Assembly (NCBI GenBank): GCA_032622095.1
Contig: CP136066.1
Coordinates: 203,630,978-203,694,977, forward strand
From: Siphonodentalium dalli
Lineage: Eukaryota; Mollusca; Scaphopoda; Gadilida; Siphonodentaliidae
Reading direction: 5' to 3'
Length of the DNA: 64,000 nt
The notes below the pieces were generated by a model, which worked only from the letters and a program-made list of their open reading frames with translations, searched no databases and was not told the origin of the DNA. The stretch's first letter is position 1, and the number at the start of each line of letters is the position of its first letter. Shown piece after piece: positions 21,856-32,423 of this stretch. The translations under genes and the position numbers were made by a program.

Positions 21856-22229
21856 GACAAATATATATATATATGGGGGTCAAATTTGAGAAAAGAGTGC
21901 AAATTATCAACTGCGAGCATAAACTTCAATAATTTTCTGTTTGTTGAAATATATATGCGCATTGTATTACGTGTATGTAGGATATTTAGCAGCGAACCAG
22001 TTAACTACAGATGGGCAACTCATTAACTATTAATTTTGAATGTCACATTTTAGAACTTGTTTGAGCAATAACTAAGGTAAGAATCAGTTATCGCGAGACC
22101 TACATAAAACTTTGGTGTGACGTGTTTTTCATTCGCAGCATTTTCATTTTAGTAACCTCCATGTGAACTGAACGGCCTGGTATCATCACTGAGAGGTGAA
22201 TGTTGAATGGCACATATTGCGATTGAGGT

Positions 22230-22770
22230 TGCACGTCAATTACGTCACCAAGTAGCCAGGATCGAGTCACGAAATCCACCGCAAATACAAATTGTTTAAA
22301 ATATATACAGTCGTCATTGATTAAATCTTTATATACTAAGTTATTAAAATTAAATATCTGTGTTCTCAGGCAATTAGATCTGAATTTTTAGATGAGGGCG
22401 GGAGTTATTTATTTTACCACGCAGCCAGGATCAAGTCACGTAATCCACCCCAATCACAAATTATTTACAATAGATAAAGTCATTATTGATAAACCCTCTC
22501 TATACTAAGCTATTAAAATAAAATATCTGTGTTCTCAGGCAATTAAATCTCAATTTTGAGATGACGGAGGGAGGTTATTTATCTTAATTTTGAGATGAGG
22601 GAGGGAGGCTGTTTAATATTTTTGTCTTCTCAAAACCGGGAAAAATACTCCAGAAACAAAACCAAAATTAATTTTCGTTGTTCAAATCCAATATTTCTAA
22701 CAGATAATTAAAAAAATAAATTTGAGGAAATTTCAAAGAACATATCAGCAGCGAGGGAGGTGCCTGAGAC
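22230..22770. repeat. J repeat, copies 1-2, tandem
   Basis: CGCAGCCAGGATCAAGTCACG, CCACCCCAATCACAAATT, TTCTCAGGCAATTA and TTTTGAGATGAGGGAGGGAG occur twice here (about 22250-22400 and 22420-22620) and again at 24150-24740. Function not known. An E copy is inserted at 22779. Confidence 0.7.
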
Positions 22771-22778
22771 AACAGAAT

Positions 22779-23032
22779 CAAGCCTTGAAATAGTGTGTCT
22801 GTCATTTGCAGAATGAGGTCCCCAGAGGGTGAATTTAGTGATGCTACCCTGCATAGCGGGCTAGCATCACCAAATTCAACATCTGGGAACCTCATTCTGC
22901 TGAGGTGTAAGCAGAATGAGGTCAACAGAGGGTGAATTTGGTGATGCTAGCCTGCTATGCGGGGTAGCATCACCAAATTCACCCTCTGGGGACCTCATTC
23001 TGCAAATGACAGACACACTATTTCAAGGCTTG
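22779..23032. mobile_element. E-family MITE, two hairpins, with empty site known
   Basis: CAAGCCTTGAAATAGTGTG to CACACTATTTCAAGGCTTG, 254 bp, flanks AACAGAAT and CACAGAAT (7/8). The other J copy has the site without insertion at about 24697 (GAGAACACAGAATTTTTATT), which proves the borders. Confidence 0.92.
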
Positions 23033-23089
23033 CACAGAATTTTGTATTTATTTGGCCCTAAATGGATTGCCCAGTCAGTTATTAAAGTA

Positions 23090-23269
23090 TATGCTGGAAC
23101 GGTCTATTATTCATGAAAAAATAAGCATACAGCAGTGCAGAATGGGGCCTATTTATTGGAGGGAAATGTTCAAATAATTAGTTAAAAAAGATAATTGTTA
23201 AACTTATTATATGAACAATTCCTACGGGATAACTACTCATCAATGAGTATTTAGTATAGAAAGGGTTAA
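23090..23269. mobile_element. U-element fragment (TTAA type)
   Basis: TCTATTATTCATG, TATTGGAGGGAAATGTTCAA and the right end AATGAGTATTTAGTATAG, AAAGGGTTAA. Its terminal TTAA is directly followed by a B element. Confidence 0.6.
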
Positions 23270-23640
23270 ACTTTCATGACCGGGAGCCATGCTGGTGCAG
23301 CATTAAAGATCCCGTGCCAGTGCATTCTCTTATATATGCGAGTCTCGCATATATAAGAGAATGCACTGACTTACAAGGTCAAGGCCAATGTATTCTCTTA
23401 TATACAGTAATGCCCTAAGTAATTGACTCCTTAAACACAGCAGAATTATGGGTAACTTTTCAGGATTTAGTTGGAAATATGGCTTGTTGCCATTCATCGG
23501 AAAGCTCTCGGGGGGGGGGGAAGCTTTCCGATGAATGGCAACAAGCCATATTTCCAACTAAATCCTGAAAAGTTACCCATAATTCTGCTGTGTTTAAGGA
23601 GTCGATTACTTAGGGCATTACTGTATAAGAGGCTCCTGTT
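23266..23640. mobile_element. TTAA MITE, family B, split by a D insertion
   Basis: TTAAACTTTCATGACCGGGA, GCTGGTGCAGCATTAAAGAT, one hairpin, then a second hairpin whose stem is interrupted at TTATA|TA by D (23405-23623) and resumes as TAAGAGGCTCCTGTTG. The right end is missing. Confidence 0.75.
23405..23623. mobile_element. D-family MITE with G-run loop, nested in B
   Basis: CAGTAATGCCCTAAGTAATT to GGGCATTACTG; TA flanks come from the B hairpin stem. The loop contains a run of about 11 G. Confidence 0.92.
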
Positions 23641-23682
23641 GCCAGGCATACTAATCTCAGACTTGATACTATAACTAGCATC

Positions 23683-24125
23683 TTGCTATCCCAATAATTC
23701 TTAGCTGGTTTAACCCTTTACCCAACAGAACGGCCCTGTGCCAATGCATTCTCTTATATATGCGAGTCGACCATAGGTCGCCTCGCATATATAAGAGAAT
23801 GCATTGGCTTAACACATTAAAAATTATAAAATTGTTAAAGAATGTAAGAAAACATGGTAAAAAGATTTTTTTAGGCCAATGCATTCTCTTATATATGCGA
23901 GGCGACCTATGGTCGACTCGGATATATATAAGAGAATGCATTGGCACAGGGCATAACTGTAACTATCACAATGTGGTCAAGGAGCCGGTTCCAATGATAT
24001 CCATATTTGTATGGTTCTATTGAGACAGACCGAAGATATTTTAGGCTGTTGAAGCTTTATTTGGTCGGTTTTGGCCGGTTTGTTGGGTAAAGGGTTAAGT
24101 AGGAGCAGACTTGGACTAATCAATG
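23683..24125. mobile_element. M-element terminal fragment split by A
   Basis: CTATCCCAATAATTCTTAGC and TGGTTT left of the insertion, then GAGCAGACTTGGACTAATC on the right, correspond to the M terminus at 13186-13235, where the same sequence is uninterrupted. Confidence 0.75.
23710..24098 (+). mobile_element. TTAA MITE, family A
   Basis: TTAACCCTTTACCCAACAGA to GTTGGGTAAAGGGTTAA; short arm left. Two complete hairpin modules with reciprocal loops. The M copy at 13186-13235 shows the site before insertion. Confidence 0.92.
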
Positions 24126-24149
24126 TACAGCAGTAAACTGATTAAGCCA

Positions 24150-24740
24150 TTAAAATAAATTATATGTCTTCTCAGGCAATTAGTTCTCAATTTTGAGATG
24201 AGGGATGGAGTTATTTATTTTACCACGCAGCCAGGATCAAGTCACGTGATCCACCCCAATCACAATTTGTTTACAATAGACAGTCTTTATTGATTTACAG
24301 TAATGCCCTTACTAATAGACTCCTTAACCACAGCAAAATTATGGGTAATTTTTCAGGATTTAGTTGGAAATATGGCTTGTTGCCATTCATCGGAAAGCTC
24401 TCATATTTCCGACTAAATCCTGAAAAATTACCCATAATTCTGCTGTGGTTAAGGAGTTGATTATTTAGAGCATTACTGCAAGCCATTAAAATAAATTTTA
24501 ACTGTGATATCAATTTTGAGATGAGTGAGGGATGTTATTTATTTAAATTTTTTCTCAACATCCGGAAAAGAGACTTCGGAAACAATAAAAAATTAATTTT
24601 CGTTCTTCAAATCCAATATTTATAACAGAAAATATTGAAAAAAAAATTTGACGAGGCATTTTAAAAGAACATATCACCAACGAGGAAGGTGCCTGAGAAC
24701 ACAGAATTTTTATTTACTTCACCATAAATGGATTGTCCCA
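24150..24740. repeat. J repeat, copy 3, with D inserted
   Basis: Same markers as at 22230-22770, interrupted by D at 24298-24478 and carrying the empty site for the E insertion. Confidence 0.7.
24298..24478. mobile_element. D-family MITE, asymmetric
   Basis: CAGTAATGCCCTTACTAATA to GAGCATTACTG. The right arm lacks the inner AGCTTTCCGATG part. Inserted at a TA in the J repeat. Confidence 0.88.
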
Positions 24741-24742
24741 CT

Positions 24743-24842
24743 CAGAGGGTGAATTTAGTGATGTTAGCCTGATGTGCAGGGTATATAGCATCACTAAATT
24801 CACCCTCTAGGAACCTCATTCTGCACATGTCCGGCACCATAT
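24743..24842. mobile_element. E-family fragment, decayed
   Basis: AGAGGGTGAATTTAGTGATG and its inverted partner remain; terminal arms are mostly lost. Confidence 0.7.
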
Positions 24843-24865
24843 TTTGATGATTGGCACTCAGCATA

Positions 24866-25078
24866 CAGTAATGCCCTAATTAATCGACTTCTTAACCACA
24901 GCAGAATTATGGGTAACTTTTCAGGATTTAGTCGGAAATATGGCTTGTTGCCATTCATCGGAAAGCTCTCCCCGAGAGCTTTCCGTTGAATGGCAACAAG
25001 CCATATTTCCGACTAAATCCTGAAAAGTTACCCATAATTTTGCTGTGGTCATGGAGTCGATTACTTAGGGCATTAATG
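24866..25078. mobile_element. D-family MITE
   Basis: Complete palindrome from CAGTAATGCCC to GGGCATTAATG, TA flanks. Confidence 0.92.
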
Positions 25079-25254
25079 TATGTCAGTAGGATTTCACTTC
25101 ATTGTGTGGGTGTCTGTTGAGCCATTAACCTTTTCATATTTTGTTAGCATAGTTCGCTTTGCGTGGGTCATACATTCATAAAATCTTCCCCAGATGATCA
25201 ATTCATGTTTATCACATCTACCCCGAAGTCACTTTTCTCCAATAAATCCTTATT

Positions 25255-25412
25255 TAAGAAATGACTGGCAGATCCATTGGGGTCATTGGGTTATGACCAG
25301 CAGAGTAATTAAACTAAGTTTGTGAAGCCCTTCGGAATTCACACGAACTTTGTTTAATTACTCTGCTGGTCAAAACCCAATGACCCCAATGGATCTGCCA
25401 GTCATTTCTTAT
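25255..25412. mobile_element. Foldback element P1
   Basis: An approximately 70-bp arm (TAAGAAATGACTGGCAGATC, CATTGGGGTCATTGGGTT) is inverted almost perfectly around AGCCCTTCGG. One copy in the window; family not assigned. Confidence 0.8.
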
Positions 25413-25852
25413 AATCATATACATGTACCAGCACATTTGAATAGAACATTAAAAATGTGAACAAATTTTCAAAAATATCACAACCATTGTAAGTAACATA
25501 TTGTTAAAATTCCAACACAGTCTCCCAATAACAACATGCAGCTTGAAGTGACGTCGATGGTTCATCTCTTACGTACACATGGTCAGCTTGGAGTGACATA
25601 GTGTTCATCCCTTTTTATGAAGTGGCCCACTTCAATTATTGCCTGATGCGATTTAAACTGATTTATAAGGAAGCTAATTGTGTGAATGCAGATGATGTGT
25701 TATGGAATATCAGTCTGGATTTTTTTTAATGAAATATTTATATCAATAGATCTATTATCTTTGTAATCAAATTATCTTGAGAAGCAATAAATCAAGTTAG
25801 CAAGTCTGGATATTGGGTGTCTAACCAGGGTCTCTCTAAAATGTGCCACTTA
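25413..25852. other. Intron stretch, nothing recognised
   Basis: No coding or repeat structure seen. Confidence 0.5.
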
Positions 25853-26108
25853 CAGTAATGCTCTAAATAATCGACTCCTTAACCACAGCAGAATTATGGG
25901 TAACTTTTCAGGATTTAGTCGGAAATATTGCTTGTTGCCATTCATCGGAAAGCTGAGAGCTTTCCGATGAATGGCAACAAGCAGTAGCAGAATGAGGTTC
26001 CCAGAGGGTGAATTTAGTGATGCTAGCCCGCTATGCGGGGTAGCATCACTAAATTCACCCTCTGGGGACCTCATTCTGCAAATGACAGGCACACTATTTC
26101 AAGGCTTG
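25853..26108. mobile_element. D/E chimeric MITE
   Basis: It starts as D (CAGTAATGCTCTAAATAATC through AGCTGAGAGCTTTCCG and GGCAACAAGC) and switches at about 25983 to the E hairpin (GCAGAATGAGGTTCCCAG), ending with the E terminus CTATTTCAAGGCTTG. The D right arm and the E left terminus are both missing. It lies 71 bp from the CPSF2 donor at 26179. Confidence 0.85.
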
Positions 26109-26179
26109 ACACTATCCCACAGAATGGATTTTAGTTCTTTTACACATTGTTGCCAAGGAATTGACCAATAGAAACTTAC

Positions 26180-26286
26180 TTCTTGGCCAATTCAGATTTG
26201 ATTTTAGCTTCCTCTGCTTCATCTTCTTGTTTTTTCTTTTGATATTCATCCAAGTCGGTTCCATCAAGTCGTATCCTTCTCCGCAC
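26180..26286 (-). CDS. CPSF2: CPSF2 exon, charged helical segment (35 codons + 2 nt)
   Basis: The frame reads VRRRIRLDGTDLDEYQKKK and then EDEAEEAKIKSELAK, matching the family segment RKRVKLEGKELEEY plus a Lys/Glu-rich helix. A longer open reading in a shifted frame covers the same bases and is spurious. The acceptor is ACTGTTAG and the donor GTAAGT from 26179. Start phase is 0 and the exon ends with two bases of a codon (AA), completed to Lys by the first base of the next exon. An E fragment starts 71 nt past the donor and a B element lies about 55 nt upstream of the acceptor. Confidence 0.95.
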
Positions 26287-26340
26287 CTAACAGTAAAACA
26301 GTACAACAAATTTAAATGCTGCACAAAACAGTACACCAGA

Positions 26341-26599
26341 CTTTCTTGGCGGGAGATGCACTGGTGCTGCATTAAAAGATCATGCGCCATCGCATTCTCT
26401 TATATATGTGAGAAGGCACATATAAGAGAAGGCATATATAAGAGAAGGCACTGGCTTAATACAAGGTCAATATTGTTAGGCCAATGTATTATCTTGTATA
26501 TGCGAGGTCCATATGGGAGACTCGAATATATGTACAAGAGAATGCATTGGCACAGGATTTTCGTAAAATTTCAGTAAGCTCCAGTCATGGAAGATTTAA
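26341..26599. mobile_element. TTAA MITE, family B, close to CPSF2 acceptor
   Basis: GCGGGAGATGCACTGGTGCT, a hairpin with triplicated TATATAAGAGAAGGCA, a second hairpin, CACAGGATTTTCGTAAAATT and CATGGAAGATTTAA. The flanks repeat about 35 bp (TTTAAATGCTG, AAACAGTGCAACAGACTT), much more than TTAA, so the site lies in a local duplication. About 55 nt from the exon acceptor. Confidence 0.75.
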
Positions 26600-26743
26600 A
26601 TGCTGTAGGAAAACAGTGCAACAGACTTAAAATATATGGAAGGCGTTTGTGGTGGGTAAAGCCGAAATAGCACAACGCTTATAACATCATTATCACAAAG
26701 TAGAATGCGAAAAAAAATAGAAAGACTACTTCTTATTTCAATT

Positions 26744-27067
26744 ATCAATGATTCCCTAGTGAGGAGATATGGTGTGTATAACTCCTTTTATCAATGATTC
26801 CCTAGTGAGGAGATATGGTGTGTAGAACTCCTTTTATCAATGATTCCCTAGTGAAGAGATATGGTGTGTAGAACTCCTTTTATCAATGATTCCCTATAGT
26901 GAGGAGATATGGTGTGTAGAACTCCTTTTATCAATGATTCCCTAGTGAGGAGATATGGTGTGTAGAACTCCTTTTATCAATGATTCCCTAGTGAGGAGAT
27001 ATGGTGTGTAGAACTCCTTTTATCAATGATTCCCTAGTGAGGAGATATGGTGTGTAGAACTCCTTTT
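26744..27067. repeat. Minisatellite, 46-bp unit, 7 copies
   Basis: ATCAATGATTCCCTAGTGAG plus GAGATATGGTGTGTAGAACT and CCTTTT. Units are almost identical (one carries TATAGTGAG, one GTGAAGAG), so it is a young array. Confidence 0.95.
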
Positions 27068-27189
27068 GTTTACAGAAAAGCTGTTGCAGGCATCTTTGTT
27101 GTCATTTCCAGCAAAAAGAACGATAACTCTAAAATACAGATAACGATCAATGTGAAAGGGTTACTGTGTGCTGCATATTTCTTCAATAA

Positions 27190-27268
27190 AATATGCGGGG
27201 TAGCATAACTAAATTCACCCTCTGGGGACCTCATTCTGCAAATGACAGACACCCTATTTCAAGGCTTG
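27190..27268. mobile_element. E-family right half
   Basis: GCGGGGTAGCATAACTAAAT to CCCTATTTCAAGGCTTG; the left arm is absent. Confidence 0.8.
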
Positions 27269-27474
27269 GGTGTGAGGCAGCTTTAACCCTTCCATGACTG
27301 GAGCTTCTTGAAATTTTACTAAAACCCTGTGCCTGAATGCATTCTCTCATATATGGGAGTCCCCATAGGGGCCTCGCATATATAAGAGAATACACTGAAT
27401 AAAAATATTTACCTTGACCGTAAGCCAGTGCACTCTCTTATATATGTGCGAGGCTCCCTATGGGAGACTCGCAT

Positions 27475-28579
27475 TAGGGTCCTGCGAATATTCGATATTC
27501 TATTCGAGATTCCAACTCGAAATTTCGAATATACACTGACAAAAAGTAAGCTGTTTACGGACAAGTACACACGTCGATCTTAGCTGTTTCGGTTCCATTT
27601 AATTCCCGAAAATTATGAATATATGCACCTTATAATTCTTATTATACATCGCGAATATTCGCATGCTATTAAATATAAGTTTAGCTAGTAATTAACCACT
27701 ATAGGATGACTAAATTTGTCTGAAATCGAGCTTTGAACATGGTAGCCAAAAGCTTGGAGATCGCCGATGGACCGACGATGCGCATAAATTATAATAGCTA
27801 CATGTATGAGACTAAGCAACCGCTAGCGTTATCTGCCGACTATCCGTCTCAGATTCAGCGTTATATGTAATATAGCTGAGAATGTAAACAACACGTGTTC
27901 CCGGCGTCAAAAAGTGCACATGGGCGGTGTTTTCTTTTGAAGTTGACTTTCAGTTTCGGAGCGTACGTTCTTCGACACTTGACAATAATTATGTTGTCCG
28001 TTATTCATGTTTAATTTAAACATGACAAAGCTGCAGGCAGTGCAGGAACTTACACTTGTGATGAATGCAACATGGTGTATAAATCGCAAGTGTCTGGGAC
28101 AATGACCCATCTATGGAATCATCTGTCAAAGAAGCATCCAGCACTGCATAAACAGCCTACCCTGCGACTGTTGTTGTATCTTCAAGTTTATAACAACGGG
28201 TGTTTCCAAATGCCAATTTGAAATTTTGCATGTACATGCAAACTTTACAAATTTAGCATGATTTTATTTCCGATAATCCGTTCAGTGGTAATATATTAAT
28301 CGTCGTGACGGCCGCATGGACGTTTTAATCTGTTTTTGTTTTCTCGACAATTATCAATTGAAGTTAATAGTATCGCGAACGACAGTTGATCGCCACATAA
28401 GTTATGATGGAACTTCATGGAAGTTCATAGAACTTTTCACAAATAATCTAATTGTTGAAAAAACATGCCTAATTGAGAATGCAACACACATGTATGATTC
28501 GATTCAATATTCGATTCGATATTCGGTCGATTTCGTCGATTCGATTCGATATTTGATTCGATCAATTTCCAGGACCCTA
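27475..28579 (+). mobile_element. hAT element with BED zinc finger, exact TSD
   Basis: Ends TAGGGTCCTG and CAGGACCCTA, flanked by exact ACTCGCAT (27467-27474 and 28580-28587). Both ends carry AT-rich ATTCGATATTC repeats. The only recognisable coding part is a BED finger. 1105 bp, much shorter than an autonomous hAT; no transposase catalytic region seen. Confidence 0.9.
28015..28221 (+). pseudogene. BED zinc-finger fragment of a hAT protein
   Basis: The frame reads AGTYTCDECNMVYKSQVSG then TMTHLWNHLSKKHPALH. This is C-x2-C-x17-H-x4-H with the usual aromatic and Leu positions of a BED finger, DNA-binding in hAT transposases and ZBED proteins. Zinc ligands are intact. There is a stop just upstream (28012) and no nearby Met, so it is a leftover internal exon rather than a gene. 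Confidence 0.8.
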
Positions 28580-28926
28580 ACTCGCATATATACGGTAAGA
28601 GAATGCACTGGCACAGGATCTTTAATGCTGCACCAGCACAATAATTGTTGAAATTCAAATTATGTCCCAACATCACTCTTCTATGATCCAGTAAGTTTTA
28701 GCGAGTTCCCTGAGTGTCAACCATATTGGATTCATCCAGAACAGTTCCGTTGTTTCAGAAATTCATCTAGTCCCGGTTCTGTGGTTTTAGTGCAACAGGT
28801 CAAAGATCTGGAGTAGCATTTCCATATATGGAAATGCTATTACAGAACGTTGACCTATAGCACTTGGACGGAGCCTGATGGATCCAATATGGCTGTGAAT
28901 TAGTAACAGAGTGTAATGAATCACAA

Positions 28927-29316
28927 TTAACCCTTTACCCAACAAACCGGCCAAATAAAGCTTCAACAGCCTAAAATATCTTCGGTCTGTCTCAATAGAA
29001 CCATACACATATGGATATCATTGGAACCGGCTCCTTGACCACATTGTGATAGTTACAGTTATGCCCTGTGCCAATGCATTCTCTTATATATGCGAGTCGA
29101 CCATAGGTCGCCTCGCATATATAAGAGAATGCATTGGCCTAAAAAAAACGTTTTTTTAACACTTTTTACCATTTTTTCTTACATTCTTTAACAATTTTAT
29201 AATTTTTAATGTATTAAGCCAATGCATTCTCTTATATATGCGAGGCGACCTATGGTCGACTCGCATATATAAGAGAATGCATTGGCACAGGGCCCTTCTG
29301 TTGGGTAAAGGGTTAA
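28927..29316 (-). mobile_element. TTAA MITE, family A
   Basis: TTAACCCTTTACCCAACAAA to GTTGGGTAAAGGGTTAA, long arm left, two hairpin modules, T-run spacer. Nearly the same as 59619-60018. Confidence 0.92.
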
Positions 29317-29407
29317 GAGCCCATTTATAAAACCATTATATTGTCAGCGTAAGTACACCATATATATAATCATTACATATACTTTAAACATGCTTTTGGG
29401 ACATATA

Positions 29408-29620
29408 CAGTATTGCCCTTAATAATCGACTCCTTAACCACAGCAGAATTAAGGGTAACTTTTCAGGATTTAGTCGGAAATATGGCTTGTTGCCATTCAT
29501 CGGAAAGCTCTCAGTGAGAGTTTTCCGATGAATGGCAACAAGCCATATTTCCGACTAAATCCTAAAAAGTTACCCATAATTGTGCTGTGGTAAAGGAGTC
29601 AATTATATAGGACGTTACTG
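29408..29620. mobile_element. D-family MITE
   Basis: Complete palindrome with TA flanks; start CAGTATTGCCCTTAATAATC, end GGACGTTACTG. Confidence 0.9.
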
Positions 29621-30500
29621 TATAATGATTAATTATACTTTAAACATGTAGCTTTTGGGACATATGTATACGCGTATATGAGAGAGAAGTCTCTTCTTCC
29701 TGGGACAGACATAGGGAGACATGGCGAATTTTAGTGAATGTTCAGACGACCATGATTCAATCTTAAGTGGAGGAATAGGGGCAGGACAAAATCATGGAAG
29801 GTTTGTTCACACGATTGCGAGGTCGTTGTAGATGATGATATTGTAGGTTGTTCATAAGCATGTGATTGACTACCCTACTATCTTTCCAGCTACGAGTTTT
29901 ACGTAAACACTACTGTGATTGCATTGCAAGTTGACATATCCAAGGGATACGCCATGATTTCGAATCTAACATCAAACAGTGCTTGATATTATTTTTTGAC
30001 TTGTGATATTGATGTGAGCATGTGCAGTCGAACTACCGGTTACTTCCTTTGACGGAAATCCTTCCACTTATGATTGAATAGTGGTCGTCTGAACGTTCAC
30101 TTAGGGAGAAGATATCCCCATTGAGTTGCCCTATAGGCTGGTACCAGGGTTAAACCTGGTCTGGCAATATCCTCTTATAGATATATGTATTATATGTACA
30201 CAAGCAACCGAAACTTAATTACCAAATATAGACATGCTCCCAAGACATTTGGAAGGCAATTCGACCCTAAATGACCCACCGATAATAGTATGGCCAGACA
30301 GCCCTTGGGTAGGAATACTATAATATAATTATCTGCAAATCAATCAAGTCCAGTAAGGAAAGATAAGAATTAAGGGGACAGGAGCGTCCTGAGGAAATCA
30401 TTAGTGCAAATCAAGGACGATTCATGGTGATTTGATCTCCAAATTCACACAATTAATTCACAGTACCGTTCTCTCTATTATTCTAGGATCCTTTAATGTA
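29621..30500. other. Intron stretch, nothing recognised
   Basis: Single-copy in this window as far as I can see; no convincing coding or repeat signal. Confidence 0.5.
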
Positions 30501-30769
30501 CTGTAATGCTCTAAGTAATCGACTCCTTAACCACAGCAGAATTATGGGTAACTTTTCAGGATTTAGTCGGAAACATGGCTTGTTGCCATTCATCGGAAAG
30601 CTCTCACTGAGAGCTTTCCGATGAATGGCAACATGCCATATTTGAGTAATCTTCCAGGATTTGGTCGGAAATATGGCTTGTTGGCAACAAGCCATATTTC
30701 CAACTAAATCTTGAAAAGGTACCCATAATTCTGATGTGGTTAAGGAGTCGATAATTTAGGGCATTACTG
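30501..30769. mobile_element. D-family MITE with internal re-duplication
   Basis: CTGTAATGCTCTAAGTAATC to GGGCATTACTG; around 30640-30700 a second TTCCAGGATTTGGTCGGAAA piece and its inverse are inserted, giving a hairpin beside the main loop. Confidence 0.85.
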
Positions 30770-31089
30770 TATATGAGTATGCATATGTCAAAAGAGCATA
30801 ATTAAAGTGTATTTCGCCAATTTTGATGGGATTTCGACGAAATTTGATACGTGGGGTTACTTTTCCAAAATATATAATAGATATAACTCCTGAAACCAAT
30901 ATCTAGCTCACCGACTGCATGAGTTCCTGATAGCATCTATCCGAAAGTCTGATGTGACACCACGAGCTTAAGGGTGTGATCTCAATAGTAACTGACGGTG
31001 TGGACAAAGGATAGTTATATAAGGACATACACAATGTTTATGCATGGGTGGATTGGTTTCCGAAATAGTGTGGCACTTTACAAATCGCA

Positions 31090-31248
31090 GTGACAGTTTA
31101 GTAGGAAATATGGCTTGTTGCCATTCATCGGAAAGCTCTCACTGAGGGCTTTCCGGTGAATGGCAACAAGCCATATTTCCGACTAAACCCCGAAAAGCTA
31201 CCCATAATTCTGCTGTGTTTAAGGAGTCGATTATTTAGGGCATTACTG
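31090..31248. mobile_element. D-family MITE, left-truncated
   Basis: Starts within the left arm (AGTTTAGTAGGAAATATGGC) and ends GGGCATTACTG|TA. The 30770-31089 stretch before it holds nothing recognised. Confidence 0.85.
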
Positions 31249-31439
31249 TAGTTCATATAGTTCAAAACCACCGCAAGGCTGTAAACAGAAAATCAATTTT
31301 CTGGGAAATTCATTGATCTAGATACATGATGAAGGGCCCGTATTTTTTCCCTACTACAGACATCTTCATACTTCAACAGTGTCCAAGGTCAAGACTTCCA
31401 CTAATTGCACTATGAAGACCATAGTCTAGAAGTTTCAAA

Positions 31440-32411
31440 TTGGGAGAAATCAGTTATCCCTATTTGATCGTCAGGGAGAAATGGACTGTTGTCAGGGAGA
31501 AGTCATAATGTGTGAAGTTTAACTTGCACCCCGACATCAGCCTTCTATAATTTAATAACTATGTATATCATTTCAATCAGTAAATACACTTTAAATATTC
31601 TGTTGGGAGATATGCACACTGGTAATATATCAGAGAGAACTTAGAGAAGTCACTTCTCCCTATTTGATCATCAGGGAGAAGTGGACTGTTGTCAGGGAGA
31701 AGTGGACTGTTGTCAGGGAGAAGTGGACTGTTAATTGTCAGGGAGAAGTCATTATGTGTTAAGTTCAACTTGCACCCCGACATCAGCCTTCTATGATTTA
31801 ATTTAATAAGTATTATGCCATACACGATCCTATTTATAAAAATATTAGAATGACTATGTACACCATTATGATCAGTAAATATTAGAATGACTATGTACAC
31901 CATTATGATCAGTAAATATTAGAATGACTATGTACACCATTATGATCAGTAAATATTAGAATGACTATGTACACCATTATGATCAGTAAATATTAGAATG
32001 ACTATGTACACCATTATGATCAGTAAATATTAGGTTGACTATGTACACCATTATGACCAGTAAATATTAGAATGACTATGTACACCATTATGATCAGTAA
32101 ATATTAGAATGACTATGTACACCATTATGATCAGTAAATATTAGAATGACTATGTACACCATTATGATCAGTAATACACTTTAAGTATTCTGTTTGGACA
32201 TATGCATACTGGTATATGAATGAGAAATCACTTCTCCCAATTTGATCATCAGGGAGAAGTGGACTGTTGTCAGGGAGAAGTGGACTGTTGTCAGGAAGAA
32301 GTGGACTGTTGTCAGGGAGAAGTGGACTGTTGTCAGGGAGAATTAAGTCATAATGTGTGAAGTTCAACTTGCACCCCTACATCAGCCTTCTATGATTTAA
32401 TAAGAATTATG
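31440..32411. repeat. Compound repeat: S cassette (3 copies) and 37-bp minisatellite
   Basis: The S cassette (TTTGATCATCAGGGAGAAG, repeated 21-bp GGACTGTTGTCAGGGAGAAG, then TTGCACCCCGACATCAGCCT) occurs at about 31450-31560, 31620-31815 and 32220-32400. Between the last two lie about nine units of 37 bp (ATTAGAATGACTATGTACAC, CATTATGATCAGTAAAT). S-like pieces also occur at 28655, 59575 and 60020. The open frames here come from the 21-bp period. Confidence 0.88.
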
Positions 32412-32423
32412 CCATATACGACA

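Larger units (their letters stand above)
27283..28640. mobile_element. TTAA MITE, family B, split by a hAT
   Basis: TTAACCCTTCCATGACTGGA, first hairpin with GTCCCCATAGGGGCC loop, second hairpin broken by the hAT at 27475-28579, then GAATGCACTGGCACAGGATC and GCTGCACCAGCACA. The terminal TTAA is lost. Confidence 0.75.

Noticed and set aside
26744-27067. CRISPR-like array from evenly spaced repeats
   Set aside because: No unique spacers; head-to-tail 46-bp units in a eukaryotic intron are a minisatellite.
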